DNA from: Fragilaria crotonensis
Taxonomy: Eukaryota; Bacillariophyta; Fragilariophyceae; Fragilariales; Fragilariaceae
Length of the DNA stretch: 64,000 bases
NCBI GenBank assembly: GCA_022925895.1
Contig: JAKSYS010000147.1
Location: 1 to 64,000, forward strand
Reading direction: 5' to 3'
Made by a program: the position numbers and the translations under genes. Within the stretch, counting starts at the first letter, position 1, and each line of letters starts with the position of its first letter. The notes under the pieces are model-generated. The model ran no database searches. It was not told the DNA's origin and saw nothing but the letters and a program-made list of their open reading frames with translations. Shown here in pieces: positions 9,738 through 20,762 of the stretch.

Positions 9738-11854
9738 TCATTTAACTCGAACTTGAAACTCGTAATTGCCATCCGTGTCCACTGCCGCTGTCCGGTCAAA
9801 AATGTCATCATGTGTATTGATAAATCTGGCCAGGCTACCGTACAGGCCTTTCAACTCGGATAATGCTGTCGAGCTTCCAATACCACCCTGTTGTCGAGCC
9901 GCGTAGGATATGTTGGCGTTGAGATAACGTCCAATGTCTCGAGAACTCGCAGTGCCACCGCTTGCTTGAATGTATTCCTTAACAAGGGTGATAGCGTATT
10001 CCGTTACAGGAGAAGCCGGGATATCGCACACCGATCGCTTGTGATCCGTGGCAGCAACTGATGAGGAAAGTTGTCGCTGTCGTTCGTCATCATTCGCGAG
10101 GCGTTCAACAAGACCAGCCTTGACGCCAGAAGTAGCCAAATTGCGTTCTCGACAAAACTCTTTTAGTCGAACCACCGTGTAAGTGGAATAGTCCTTCTTT
10201 GGTGGGACATTTTGAATAGGTGTTTCGACTTCATGAGTTAACCCATTTCTTACTCCAGCATGGAAGTGTGCTACCGATGCCGGTCGCAGCTTACTGAGCT
10301 CCATGATTGAGAATTCGTAAGCACGTTCCGGGTAATCCAGCTGATCCAGCGAGTACGTATCGAAAAACTCTTTCTCCAGATCTGTCAATCGCGCTTGACG
10401 AGCCTCCGCCAAGAGGGCCTCTTCTGCGTTGCCCATAAGGCTGATCCAAAAGGTCTTGTCCAACTTTGAATCGACCTTTTGAATGGCAAAGACGCTGCCC
10501 TCGCGCACGATCTGGTGCAGTCCTCGGAATTGTCTCTTGAGCTCAGTCTGTATGTCAGACTGTCCGATCGGGAACTGTTTGAGATATCGCCCCACGTCTC
10601 GAGACGATACCATGGGAAGATTTGACTTGGCGATGAAATCATAAATCACTTTTACGACCGTAAACCGAGAGATATCCGGTGCATTCGAAATCGATTGGAT
10701 ATCGACGCCTTCCTTGACAGTAATAAGTCGATCCAAATAGTCTTCGAACCAAATAACGTCATAGTCGATAAGATTCGGTGTCTGATACAGTGCACGGTTA
10801 CAATCGGGTCGTTTTGAAACAATGCCGACTTTGCGAGCCTTTTGTCTTGTTCGAATGAGCGCAGGCATGAAGTCCTTGTCGCCACTGACAAGAATGGCAA
10901 CATCATAGGCATTCAGGACAGTTGCATAATGTAGCATTTCAACTGCAAGCTGAATATCAATACATTTTCTCCTGACCCGACTGTTTCCATCATGTAAACG
11001 TCATAGTTCGCTGCCTTCATATCTTCAAACATTTGAATGCGATCCGACTTCAAATTTGTATTTTTCTTGACCGACGTGAAGACTGTTGCGCGCGATATTT
11101 CCATGGGGCGAACGGTATCTCCCCATCCGGTACTTCGTTCCTGTTCTTGCAGTGCTTCACATACTATTCGAGGAAGTTCTCCCCAATTGAAGCTATAGTT
11201 TTGTTGCCAACCTCTGCCATATTTGGCCACAATGGGGCACAAATGTGCGGGACGTTCGAAAATGGAGTAATAAAGCCATGTTCCATCAATAAAAAGCATG
11301 ACTCGCAAGGGGGCGACTGGTAATGCCCCATCCATTGGTGGCAACGGATCCATGGCCTTCTCAGTCAGTTCCATGAGTGTGACATCCTTGGAACTTGTCG
11401 GGGTGGTGGAGGGCGCTGCCGTCCGTGAATTTATTGCCCGCATAAGCATATCAATCTGTTTCTGCTGCTCTTCGATGCGCCGTTGTGTCTCATCCATGAT
11501 ATTTTGTTGGGTTGTTATTGCCGCTTCTTGATCGTCGCTTAGGAACTGTGGCAGAGGCGGTAGCGGATCCTCTTCGTCACCGGCACTGACGGCGAACTTT
11601 CCAAATTCCATTTCATCGGAATCACCTATTTTGAAATCGTCCATGTCATCGTCTTCGTCATCATCGTCCGACCGTTCTCGGAGCGCCGTCGAGGGCTGCC
11701 ATGAGCGTCCCGCTGATCGCCGACTTTGTGGCACGAAACAAACGTACGAACTTCGTTTTCTGTGAAAATGCGATGACGATATGAAGGAATTCACTTCGAA
11801 CAGACTTTGCGTCCATATTAGATGAAGAGCGAGGAATTGTATTCGGTATCCCAT
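9738..11854 (-). CDS. NYN nuclease-like / LOTUS / SAP / LOTUS protein, probably plastid-targeted
   Basis: I chose the ATG at 11854 (MGYRIQFLALHLIW...). The N-terminus is hydrophobic and followed by NSFISSSHF, like a signal peptide plus a plastid transit peptide whose processing site precedes F. An acidic linker comes next. The NYN (PIN-like) domain starts at RVMLFIDGTWLYYSIF and ends with DVAILVSGDKDFMPAL and IVSKRPDCN; the Asp residues of FIDG and SGDKDF are the expected metal ligands. Then come a LOTUS/OST-HTH domain (VVKVIYDFIAKSNLPMVSSR...), a SAP motif (YTVVRLKEFCRERNLATSG...) and a second LOTUS domain (ITLVKEYIQASGGTASSRDI...). NYN-LOTUS proteins such as MARF1 bind and cut RNA. One frame slip splits the NYN domain, at a four-base A run (10965-10968 on this strand's complement). 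It is probably a sequence error. Confidence 0.8.
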
Positions 11855-13323
11855 GATGAGCACACAATGTTGTCCTGTACATGCACTCTGCAGTGCTGTA
11901 CCTGCTTGTTGTCAGGACAAACGATTGCAGCTCTCGGCAACAGAGTCGTCGCGGCTCGACTCAGTACTAGTACGTGAGATCTGGTCGATGGTTGATGGAT
12001 CGGATGTCGGAGGGTGCGACACGGACGACTGGCGCCTTTGATGGGCAGCGTTGACGTCTGGCAGACCTCCGCGCGAAGCTTAGGTTATGAGTTAGTTTGA
12101 GTTAACAGAATCATGTAGCCATACACTATGACAGTATGCTGCACACCGTGTATTGTGTATCAATGCACGATGCATTCGTCCTTCATTTGAATTCCTCCAT
12201 GTAGTCTACTATTGATACGTCTGCTCAACTTTGAATGGATCAGCAGTCGCAGCACGCCAGCACCATGTTGTTGAAAGTCTTGGTCCCACGTGTAGAACAA
12301 GCATTGTTATGGTCCAACAGTGACAGTCATGACAGCAGGTCTGGCAGACTACCGTAGTATTCGTTGGCATCCTCAAGCGTAGCATGGACAATAACGAGGC
12401 TGAAGGCTGGGTTAGTAGACTCCTTGCTTATGATTGCTTTCATCTGTTTGAAAGACAGAAATATAATTGGCCTGTTTCCTTTCAAATGCTTAGGGTATTG
12501 TAGTGAGTATTGTAGTGATGGCTGTTCTTTGATTCAAGGACCCAATGGTCGCTGTGAGAGTAATTGGGGGTTGGTAGTTCCTCTAGGCCATAAGCCATTG
12601 CGCCACCATGACAAAACAAAAGATGCATTTGTACCTGCCTTCTGGCTCAGACATTTAATATAAGATAGTTTTGAAGTGCTAGGTTGGGGTCACGTAATGA
12701 CTAGATAGTAGTACTAACTAAGTAGCGCCTTCTTTTTTCTTGTTGGGATCATCTGGACCAGAATCCAGGGTTGGTCTGACATGCGAGCTGTAATGGTGCT
12801 GAGCCTCCATTGTAGTTTTGACCAGTGCCCGATCCCGACAAGATGGTGTCCATCGAAAAGTGTGAGTACCAGTACTTGTGCGAGTGAGGAGTGCGGACTG
12901 GAGCACACAGGAGTGGTCCTGTTCACTCACCCCCCCCCCTACATCGCCGGCGTATTCCAGTATGCCAGTACGTTGCTTTCTATTCCCATATTATAAAACC
13001 ATACTGGTACCAGGTACATCCGGCTACTGTATGTCATACATACAGGCAGATGATATTCATACCACTGGCAAATGGCAGCATACAGCATACGTATCGATAC
13101 CTGTACCTGTAGTACACGACTGCACGACAGAGTCATGACATCCACCCATGGATCTTCGGGAGTTCGTCTGTGATTGATTGTCACGAATTCTTGGAAAGGT
13201 CAGAAGGCTCATCAGGTCGTCTCCTGATTCATGCGAAATACTCAGCACTCTGTACATTGCATTCAAAAAGCTCAGTTCCTACTGAAGGCATAACACTACG
13301 AGAAAGAGTACAGGATCAGGACA
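11855..13323. other. Long spacer, possible unresolved small exons
   Basis: No gene can be supported. Some pieces look coding-like without being placeable: a + frame from ATG 12385 (MDNNEAEGWVSRLLAYDC..., 39 codons), a + stretch ending near 12659 (GHKPLRHHDKTKDAFVPAF), and a - frame ending at 12718 (AQHHYSSHVRPTLDSGPDD). The part at 12960-13120 has GTAC words and the tactgtatgtcatac string shared with other spacers. A run of nine C lies near 12931-12940. Confidence 0.35.
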
Positions 13324-15266
13324 ATGAGATTATTGGCGCAACGATCAATGTTACAGATGGGTGCCGTTTTGTTCTTGGCATTCATATCAGGGAAGGTGGT
13401 CGAAGTTGACGGGTTTGTCGTCCTCCCTCATCAATCTGCAGGACAGAGTATTTTTCGCCACGCGTCAACATCACTGTCAACCTCAACATCAACCTCAACT
13501 CTACGTTCCGAGAAAGGAGTCTACGAAATCAATCGAGCCATGGATGATCTTGCAGAGCAATGTGGGATGTCAAAAGGCCTGTCGTGGCCTTGGCTTCGCA
13601 AGTAGAAGATATCTACAAGCAAGCGAAACAGAAGGATATAATATCGTTCAATGTCATGCTCAAGGCATGGGGAAAAGCTTGCCAATCCATGGAAAGACAG
13701 AAGCATGCACACAACAATGGACACAAGGTAACAATCCACAGTGCTCCAAGCATGGCGATCTATACTCCTCGAGACGCAGCGGAACACTTGACGAAGCATC
13801 TTTTGACGGCGGAAGAAGCATGCCAAGGAGACGGAGAAAACTGCGTGGTGGTTCCAGATGAAACATCGTACAACATTGCGATCGGTGAGTTCATCTTGCA
13901 AACGTCAACGTGGAAACGCATGTCTGCATAACATGTGAGACCCGCAACTACTAACTCACGAGTCGTCGCCTCTACCACAGATGCCTGGGCCAAAAGTGCC
14001 GTTGCCGATTCCACTCAAGTCGCCGAACGGCTGTTGAGTAAAATGATTCACAATCCTCGATTGGAACCCTCCTCCATCACCTACAATGCCGTCCTTGATA
14101 GTCATGCACATTCGTCCGACCCAGATTCACTGACTCGTATGAACAAGATTTGGAATCACATGCAAAAGCTTGCCGATGCTGGATCCACTACTATTCGACC
14201 CAATTTGAGAACTGTCAATATGATTTTGACAGCCTGCGTTCGCAAGGCAGAAATGAGTAAGGAGCAGGAAGAAAAAATGGCTTGCGCCAGGCATGCTCAG
14301 ACGATTCTGGATGACATCAAGGCGAGAGCCAAGGATGGGAGTACGGATTTGACCCCCGATGTCATGACTTATTCCATAGTCATGGATGCGTTTGCTCGAG
14401 TCGGATCGTCCGAGGCCGCTCATCACGCCGAGGAGCTCATGCTGGAGCTCCAACAAGCCTATCGAGACTCGGGGGACGTGCGACAGCAACCCAATTTTCG
14501 TACCTACACCACCCTCATTGGAGCGTGGTCGAGGTCGCCGGACCCGAATGCTGCTCGACGGGCCGAAGAGCTATTGGAAGAAATGGAGCAATTGTACGCG
14601 AAACGAATGGAGGAAGGCAGACCTCTGCGGCATGGGGAAGAATACACCAAACCCAATGCAAGGACATTCACTGCAGTCATTCATGCCTTGTCGCGATCTC
14701 ACGATTCGGACAAGTCGAAGCGTGTCTTGAAGATCCTCATGAAGATGAGAGAGCAAGCCAAGTCTGACCCGAACTGCGCACCTATGCTGAACACCTACAA
14801 TCAAGGTATGTTGACGTTTCTTGCACTTTATTGACTTTGAGGAGTGAATATAACATGTGGAGTGCTGGCTAATGCATTCTACTCCTTGCTGCTTCCAGCC
14901 ATCGATGCGTGTGCGAAAACAAGGGGTACTGGCAAAGAGCAGGTCGAAGCGCTCAAGATTGCATTTGCCATCCTCAAGACGGTAGAACTGGACAAGAACG
15001 TGACACCCAACGAAGACACGTACAACAACATTATCAAAGCAGTAGCCTACCTGCTACCAGATGGATCCGAGCGAACTAAAATCGCTTTGGCTGCCTTTGA
15101 AAAGGCCAAGACCAATGGAAAGGTGAGTGTTGATGTGGTTCGCACTCTGCGAAAAGCGCTGGACAACGAGACAATGCGTGAAACACTTCGGCCGCTAGAA
15201 ACTTCCACTGGATTCATTGACTACACCAAGATACCTACGGCATGGTCAAAGAACATTTTCAAGTAA
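13324..15266 (+). CDS. PPR protein, organelle-targeted
   Basis: A pentatricopeptide-repeat protein with three coding segments. It starts at ATG 13324 with a hydrophobic N-terminus (GAVLFLAFISGKVVEVDGFV) that fits a signal peptide with an F-type plastid processing site. A one-base slip near 13550 joins AMDDLAEQ to MWDVKRPVVALASQVEDIYK. Introns are 13885-13980 (GTGAGT...CCACAG, 96 nt) and 14806-14898 (GTATGT...TTCCAG, 93 nt). Both splice inside PPR motifs and restore SYNIAI-DAWAKS and NTYNQ-AIDACAKT. About eight PPR units are readable, with the typical TYxxxIxAWxR signature (RTYTTLIGAWSRS, MTYSIVMDAFARV, RTFTAVIHALSRS). Such helical arrays bind single-stranded organellar RNA in stability, editing or translation. 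The RNA target cannot be predicted here. Confidence 0.87.
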
Positions 15267-15461
15267 TCTCTATGATATGTCCATAACCTACTAGACCTAA
15301 ATAGTTGCCTTGTCCATTGCTTTGGTGACGTGATGCTGTTCATCATTTCGTTGGCATAACAGCGGCTAGGAGCAAGCAAACGTTCAAATGAGAAAGATTC
15401 ATCAATGAAGACAATCGATGAGGCAAAACGTGAACGTTTTCGTGAACAGCGTTTCTTTACT

Positions 15462-15996
15462 TTAAGCCGCAGCCTTATTCAACACAACACCCTCGAACTT
15501 GTCTTGGAACCACTTGATAGCATCATCCTTGGTGACTTTGTGTGATTTTCCGACACGTCCCTGGCGAACCTTTCTCTTGGCAACACGCGCACCAGCTCTT
15601 GTCAAGCAGACGAAGAAATCCATACCGTAAATACCAGTGGTAGGATCGTACTTGATACCCAAATCAATGTGCTCGTTGATTCCGAATCCAAAGTTTCCAG
15701 TGTCAGAAAAGTTTCCCTGAAGAAGCTCATATTCCTTCACCTTCAATCCACGTTCAAGAATCTCTAGAGCCTTCTCACCACGGACAGTGACATGGACGGC
15801 GATCTTCTCATTACGTCTGATTCCGAACGTACGGGTGTGTAACGAGCCTTGAGTAGACTGGTTGTTGACCGGTCAATTGTTCCAACACACGCGCAGCACG
15901 GGTCAAACGATCACCAGATTCTCCGACGCAGCAGTTGAGAACAAGCTTCTCAACTTTGATGTCCTTCATAACGTTAGCCTTGCCTTCGTCTGCCAT
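15462..15996 (-). CDS. RPL11: 60S ribosomal protein L11 (uL5)
   Basis: The N-terminus [20 protein letters not shown] then [20 protein letters not shown], and the C-terminus [20 protein letters not shown] then [20 protein letters not shown] and [13 protein letters not shown], are diagnostic of eukaryotic RPL11. This is a 5S-rRNA-binding protein of the large subunit's central protuberance. The middle ([20 protein letters not shown]) lies in a third frame. Two one-base deletions within about ten codons (near 15849 and 15833-15835, both in short homopolymers) explain this. An essential gene is very unlikely to be broken this way, so I read these as sequence errors. No intron is needed, and the length is normal after allowing for the two bases. 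Confidence 0.95.
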
Positions 15997-16403
15997 GGTG
16001 GATGAGTATTGTTCCTTGAATCAACAGATGATAACAAGTAGGGTTGGACTACGGTATACCTGGGGTGTTGGGTGATGCCAAAGGTGGTGCTGAAATCTAT
16101 ACTGATTCTACACGAATCCACGAGTTTACCACTTACTTGTGATTTCCTTGGTGTCTTGGACTCTTGACGAAGTTCGTCGCACGTCATGCGCGCTTTGATT
16201 GCTTGGATTCCACTCGCTATGATATCTCGGAATTCGGAATGAATTCCACATTCCAAGCCAGTTTACGGTTTACGACCGTTATTTGATGCGTGATGGTGTG
16301 GATGGTTCTCATGGTACAGTACATGTGCCCGGTGCAGCAGGTATTCTTTGGTACCCGTGACGTCTAAACAGTACTCCAGTACTCGTACATGCGTATTCTA
16401 TTA
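15997..16403. other. RPL11 upstream region
   Basis: No gene is seen. The RPL11 promoter should lie here. GTAC words occur at 16311-16390, up to the transposon target site. TTA at 16401-16403 is the left target-site copy of the Harbinger element. Confidence 0.5.
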
Positions 16404-16675
16404 GGCCGTTCCTTACAGTACAACAAAACAAAAACAAAACTGGTCGGACTTCAGTTCTGTTGTTGTTTTGTCGGATCTGTGATTTTACGTCCCCCACAGT
16501 TGACGACAGAAACAAAAAAATCATTGTATTCCGTAATGAAGAATTGTGAATGATAGAGATCTTTTGTTCAAGTGTTCGCGACCAGTCAAAAACGTACGAG
16601 ATTCCTACGCATAGTAGACGTACACATTTGTGCGCGTACATTGTTCTCACAATCTGTTCTCAAGAAGTTCTCAAA

Positions 16676-18272
16676 ATGACCAGCAAACAGCAAGCATTCG
16701 TTGGCGGTGCCTTTGTGCACAAAGAGCTGCAAGGCTTTGCAGCCTTTGTTGCATACCAGCAGTGCCATCACAGTGGTGGTTCGGTTACAAAGTCCATGTT
16801 GGAGGCAAGTATCGCAGAACAATACTTTGGCAACACGAGCAACAGTGATTCAATCGGACTTGCTGAACAGCTGGTTGGAGGAATTGGGATCTTCGGCGGT
16901 CTTTACCATCAGAGTGGAACATCCTTCGATTATTTGACTCCTCTTCGTCATGATCGTCGTATTACTAACCCCCCACCACTACTATTGAATACCACTTCCG
17001 CCAGGAGCACATTGGTAATGAAACCGTCCCTCCATTGCCTTGGGGGACACATCACGATTCCAGTCGGTGGCACCAATGGCATTTCACTTCCGCTACTCCT
17101 GCAGAGTAAACTGCATACTACTGCTTCAAACCCTGATGATCACATAAAGCCCCGAACTCTGTTCACGAGAGCACAAGAAGTAGTCAAGAATGGTAAGAAA
17201 GCATTGGCCTGTGTGATGGCACCCGACAGTCCGTACAAGGATTACATCAAAACAGGAAATCTACCATCGGGCATGACCCACGACGATTACCTACAATTCG
17301 TTCGAGAGAATGTACTTTGTTATGAATCCTTCAAAGCAATGTGACAACATTTCTGCAAATGCTAGTAGTAGAAATACTACTAGTAGTACTACTGATGCCG
17401 ACATTGCTGCTCCTCCTATTGTTGATACCGCAATGCTTTCCACAACTGCGGGCGTAAGTGCAAATTTGAACAATCATGATCACAACGAGGCACTGAAGGT
17501 ACTAGAAGCCGCTAAAGCGTTCACATTTCCGGGATACATTGTCTTCACCTTGATGGGTCCGATTGTTGAAGACTTCGACATGCTGTGCCATCGATCCGAT
17601 CTCCTAATGACGTCCACTCCAGTTTTCAACAGCACCGCAGAAAAGAAGCTAGCTGGACGAAGGAGAGCCAGACAAGAACTACAGGACGCCAATCGCAAGC
17701 GCCATCGTTTGTCAGAAGACAATGGTGATGATGATGGTGACGACAACTCTTCCAGACTTACACGGACCACCATCAGTTCAATGCCTGATGACAGTCAACG
17801 AACATCATCAGTTGCATCTCTTGGCGAACGCCTTCAGGCTGCCGGAATCGCCCAGTCAAGGCTTGCACACAAGGGAAAGACAAAGTCAAAGCTCAATGAT
17901 CAGATAGGCAATGCACCTCAAGAAGGTGACTGGGAACAAACAATGATTCAGGAGCAGAAGTTCCTGATTAGTGCTGCAGCTGTTGACGATCCCAACAGAC
18001 CATTGTATATCATTGAGCTTCGAAAGCTCAATCAAGAATTGGGTAATGCCATTGATGACCTTGCATTTGCCGAAGAACAGATCATTGATGGCGAGGTGGC
18101 GGACGCTTCAAATGTAGACAATGTGGACTTGTTAATCGATGCCACCATTACCAGTGTTCTTGATAAGCAACCGCAGCATCTGACGACTGACACACGAGTG
18201 TCACCGATGCCACCATATCGAGCACCTGATGGAGATGATGGTGAGGATGACATAGAATCTTTATTGTTGTAG
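16676..18272 (+). CDS. Accessory (second) ORF of the Harbinger element
   Basis: I prefer the ATG at 16676 (MTSKQQAFVGGAFVHKELQG). The protein occupies the place of the Myb/SANT-like ORF1 that PIF/Harbinger elements normally carry to help transposase entry and DNA binding. I cannot see a clear trihelix/Myb domain. What is visible: a Gly-rich N-terminal region, EDFDMLCHRSDLLMT, a Lys/Arg patch (GRRRARQELQDANRKRHRLS) that could be a nuclear localisation signal, a helix-rich part (LYIIELRKLNQELGNAIDDL), and an acidic C-terminus. Frames change once around 17310-17344, so it reads as two overlapping frames of one protein. The alternative is two small proteins or an undetected intron. Confidence 0.6.
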
Positions 18273-18378
18273 TAGCTCGCCTAGCCTCTATTACTACATA
18301 CGAGGACTGACGACGTTGTCGATTAGCTACACACGTTTAATACTGATACTAGCTATTGTTGTTGCCAAAACGCCGTGG

Positions 18379-20049
18379 CTACTTTACCTCATTTCTTGCC
18401 ACCGCAATGGAAAAGTGCTCAACCAACCGACTACGGAAGTCGTCAAGAGCAAGCTTCCGAACAACGATGATGTTGTTATTGGATGCCGGTATGATTGGCA
18501 TTGTAGTATTCATTGCTGGGGCCCGATGTTCATGTCGTTCCTGCTGGTTGCTGCCGCTGGGGAGTTCACCAATCCCGAAGTTTCGCTCTGACACAGGATT
18601 CCGAAGACGAACAATTGCATCTGGAATGTCATCATCCTCATCTTCGTCCTCCAACTCGATGTCATTATCACCATCATCGTTGTCGTATTCATTTTCCCAT
18701 ACACTACGGACACCATCTTCCCATTGTGTATGCAATCCATCAATATGAAGCAGCTTGTTGTGCAAGGCACAACAAGTAAAGAATACTTTGTCAGGACCGT
18801 CGGTGCCATGAATGCGTATTCCGGTCTTCAGAATACGCCAACGTCCCTTTAGAATGCCAAAAGTGCATTCGACATCTTTTCTCAGGGCTTCAAGCCAACC
18901 GGAAAAACGAATCTCCTTTCGACTAGTGGTTGTCTTGATGGGGGGAACAGTTGTTGGGCGAGCAAGATATCCGTTGTCAACTAGTAACCACCCGCCACAA
19001 TACCGCTGCATAACAATGTCACCAGAGTCATTGTATTCATAGAGATCAAATTCAAGGTCATCTAGTATCTTACCTTCATGCAATCCTTGCATGAAAGGAT
19101 CGAAGATGGCTAAGGTCTTATCATTCCATCGGGCAGGGTGCCCAGTAGTCGTTGCCAAAATTTGACGACGGTGGTTCACTGTGATATTGTAGGCCCTTGC
19201 CGTGTGTGTTGACTTGAAACCGAGATGCGATTGTCTATGCTTGTTTGGAATGCGTTCAAGGATGACATGGGTGGCGTCAGTAGACCCAACCGCACCTGGA
19301 AATCCTGCATCAGAGTATTCGGCCATGTGCTGCTCAGCTTCATCAGCACACGACGGAGTCAAAACATATCTCTGGAACAATGTGGTGCTGCCGAACTCAA
19401 GGAATTTGTGAAGGAACCTTCGCACGCTCTCTTGACTTGTGCATGTATTCTCGGACAGATCATCCAGAGTCCACGCTCGCCCCAAGTAGCGGAGTACTGC
19501 AAGAAGAAGGAGCGGAATCGGCGTCGCTGGTACTCCATAACAGTTGGTGGAGCCCTGCTTCCAAGTTTGGAAATCTTCTGTTTCTTCGAGCTCTGCAGCT
19601 AGCTCAACAAAGTAGGAATGGGGCACTCGGAATCGTCTGCGAAACTTGCGGAGAAAGCGATCATCATCAAGAGGTGGGTTCTTGATGTAGTAGTTATACC
19701 ACTGCGACATGTACGGAGTGAGTCGACAAGTGGTACCATCGACTGGGTTGGTCCATATCATTGCTCCAGAGCCATACTTTCGTCTCAGTATTGGCTTGTG
19801 TCTTCTGCGTCTATTGATGATGCGCCGCCTGTTGATGGGGACGGAAGCCGGTTTCATGTTCTTGGTTGATGGTATAACACAAGTGGTCATAATTGCCTCG
19901 ACCATACGGTCAACAAAATCAACAGCGCTCTTGTTCGTGGCATCGTCATCACTGGTGGTGCTATTGTCGTCGCTTTCCTCCTGACCCTGCCCTGTATTTG
20001 ACAACAACATGTCATCAAAACTAGTATAAGTGGTGAAAGGAGAAGTCAT
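18379..20049 (-). CDS. PIF/Harbinger DDE transposase
   Basis: An uninterrupted 556-residue frame. It contains the DDE_Tnp_4 fold of PIF/Harbinger nucleases. An N-terminal helical domain (FLRKFRRRFRVPHSYFVELA and YLGRAWTLDDLSENT) is followed by the catalytic residues: first Asp in AVGSTDATHVILERI, second Asp in WLLVDNGYLARP, Glu in RKDVECTFGILKGRWRIL. The C-terminus is Asp/Glu-rich. It would cut at the TIRs and integrate at TWA targets. All three catalytic residues are present and no frame slip is seen, so this gene may be active. It converges on the accessory ORF with 106 bp between stops. Confidence 0.93.
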   Translation of the reverse strand: MTSPFTTYTSFDDMLLSNTGQGQEESDDNSTTSDDDATNKSAVDFVDRMVEAIMTTCVIPSTKNMKPASVPINRRRIINRRRRHKPILRRKYGSGAMIWTNPVDGTTCRLTPYMSQWYNYYIKNPPLDDDRFLRKFRRRFRVPHSYFVELAAELEETEDFQTWKQGSTNCYGVPATPIPLLLLAVLRYLGRAWTLDDLSENTCTSQESVRRFLHKFLEFGSTTLFQRYVLTPSCADEAEQHMAEYSDAGFPGAVGSTDATHVILERIPNKHRQSHLGFKSTHTARAYNITVNHRRQILATTTGHPARWNDKTLAIFDPFMQGLHEGKILDDLEFDLYEYNDSGDIVMQRYCGGWLLVDNGYLARPTTVPPIKTTTSRKEIRFSGWLEALRKDVECTFGILKGRWRILKTGIRIHGTDGPDKVFFTCCALHNKLLHIDGLHTQWEDGVRSVWENEYDNDDGDNDIELEDEDEDDDIPDAIVRLRNPVSERNFGIGELPSGSNQQERHEHRAPAMNTTMPIIPASNNNIIVVRKLALDDFRSRLVEHFSIAVARNEVK

Positions 20050-20762
20050 GATGTGAGAAGCAGCAATTCAAGGTGATAAAATAACGAGATACCTCCACTT
20101 TTTGTGGAGTCTCAAGAAAAAGAATTTCTCAAGCAGAACAACTAGAAGTTCGTTCTACAAAAAGAACTTGACGATCAAAAAGATACAAGATACTGCCAAA
20201 GGCAATCTTCCGATGAATGGTTGGGGCTTGATTGCATTGAGGGAATCTGGCATCCGCAACGTTATTGTTTCTGTTTTGTTGTCATGAAATCACGACAGAA
20301 CGGAAAACCAGATCTGTCGGAGATAGGTTATTTTTTTGGGCTCCACAGAACTAAATAAATAAATGTCGGAGTTTTGTTGACTATAAGGGACGACCGTTTA
20401 ACAAAACAGAAACAAAAGTGGAGTTTTGTTTCTGTTTTGTCGTACTATAAGGATCGGCCTTATTCTATTTGCAGATTGTACTGGTTACTGGTACGACCTA
20501 CTCACGCGAATGCTTGAGGTTCGAAATTATGCTCATGAAACGTGTCGTCGTCACTCTGCACTGGAGTATCATATGGGCAACCATATATGTGCAACTTCGC
20601 ACTATGCGCACATCCAGTCGTCCGGACGTTGCTGACGCAGGACCCGACACCCGATTCTTGTGGGAATCATAATTCCCTCACTTTTTCATCGTCGTGTACA
20701 CCACCGTCTTCATTTCTTGGCGAAACCTAATCATGGCATAGATTTGCCTCTCAATCGAAAGA

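Larger units (their letters stand above)
16404..20459. mobile_element. Complete PIF/Harbinger DNA transposon
   Basis: A 4.06-kb element. The left end reads GGCCGTTCCTTACAGTAC and the right end, inverted, reads GGCCGATCCTTATAGTAC. The match continues through an A/C-rich CAAAACAGAAACAAAACT region for about 37 bp. It is flanked by the 3-bp duplication TTA (16401-16403 and 20460-20462), as expected for PIF/Harbinger. Inside are two convergent genes, an accessory ORF (+) and a DDE transposase (-). The motif CAAAACAGAAACAAAAC and its complement recur several times near both ends, likely as transposase-binding repeats. A second, diverged end-like sequence (TTTTGTTGACTATAAGGGAC) lies just inside the right end near 20373. 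The transposase frame is open throughout, so the copy may be recent. Confidence 0.93.

Noticed and set aside
12364-12930. Possible exons (+ from ATG 12385, - ending at 12718)
   Set aside because: Composition is coding-like, but no partner exon, start or homologous motif can be shown, so no gene is called.
15462-15996. RPL11 as a pseudogene
   Set aside because: The two slips are single bases in short homopolymers within otherwise perfect sequence of an essential gene, the same error type seen across the window.
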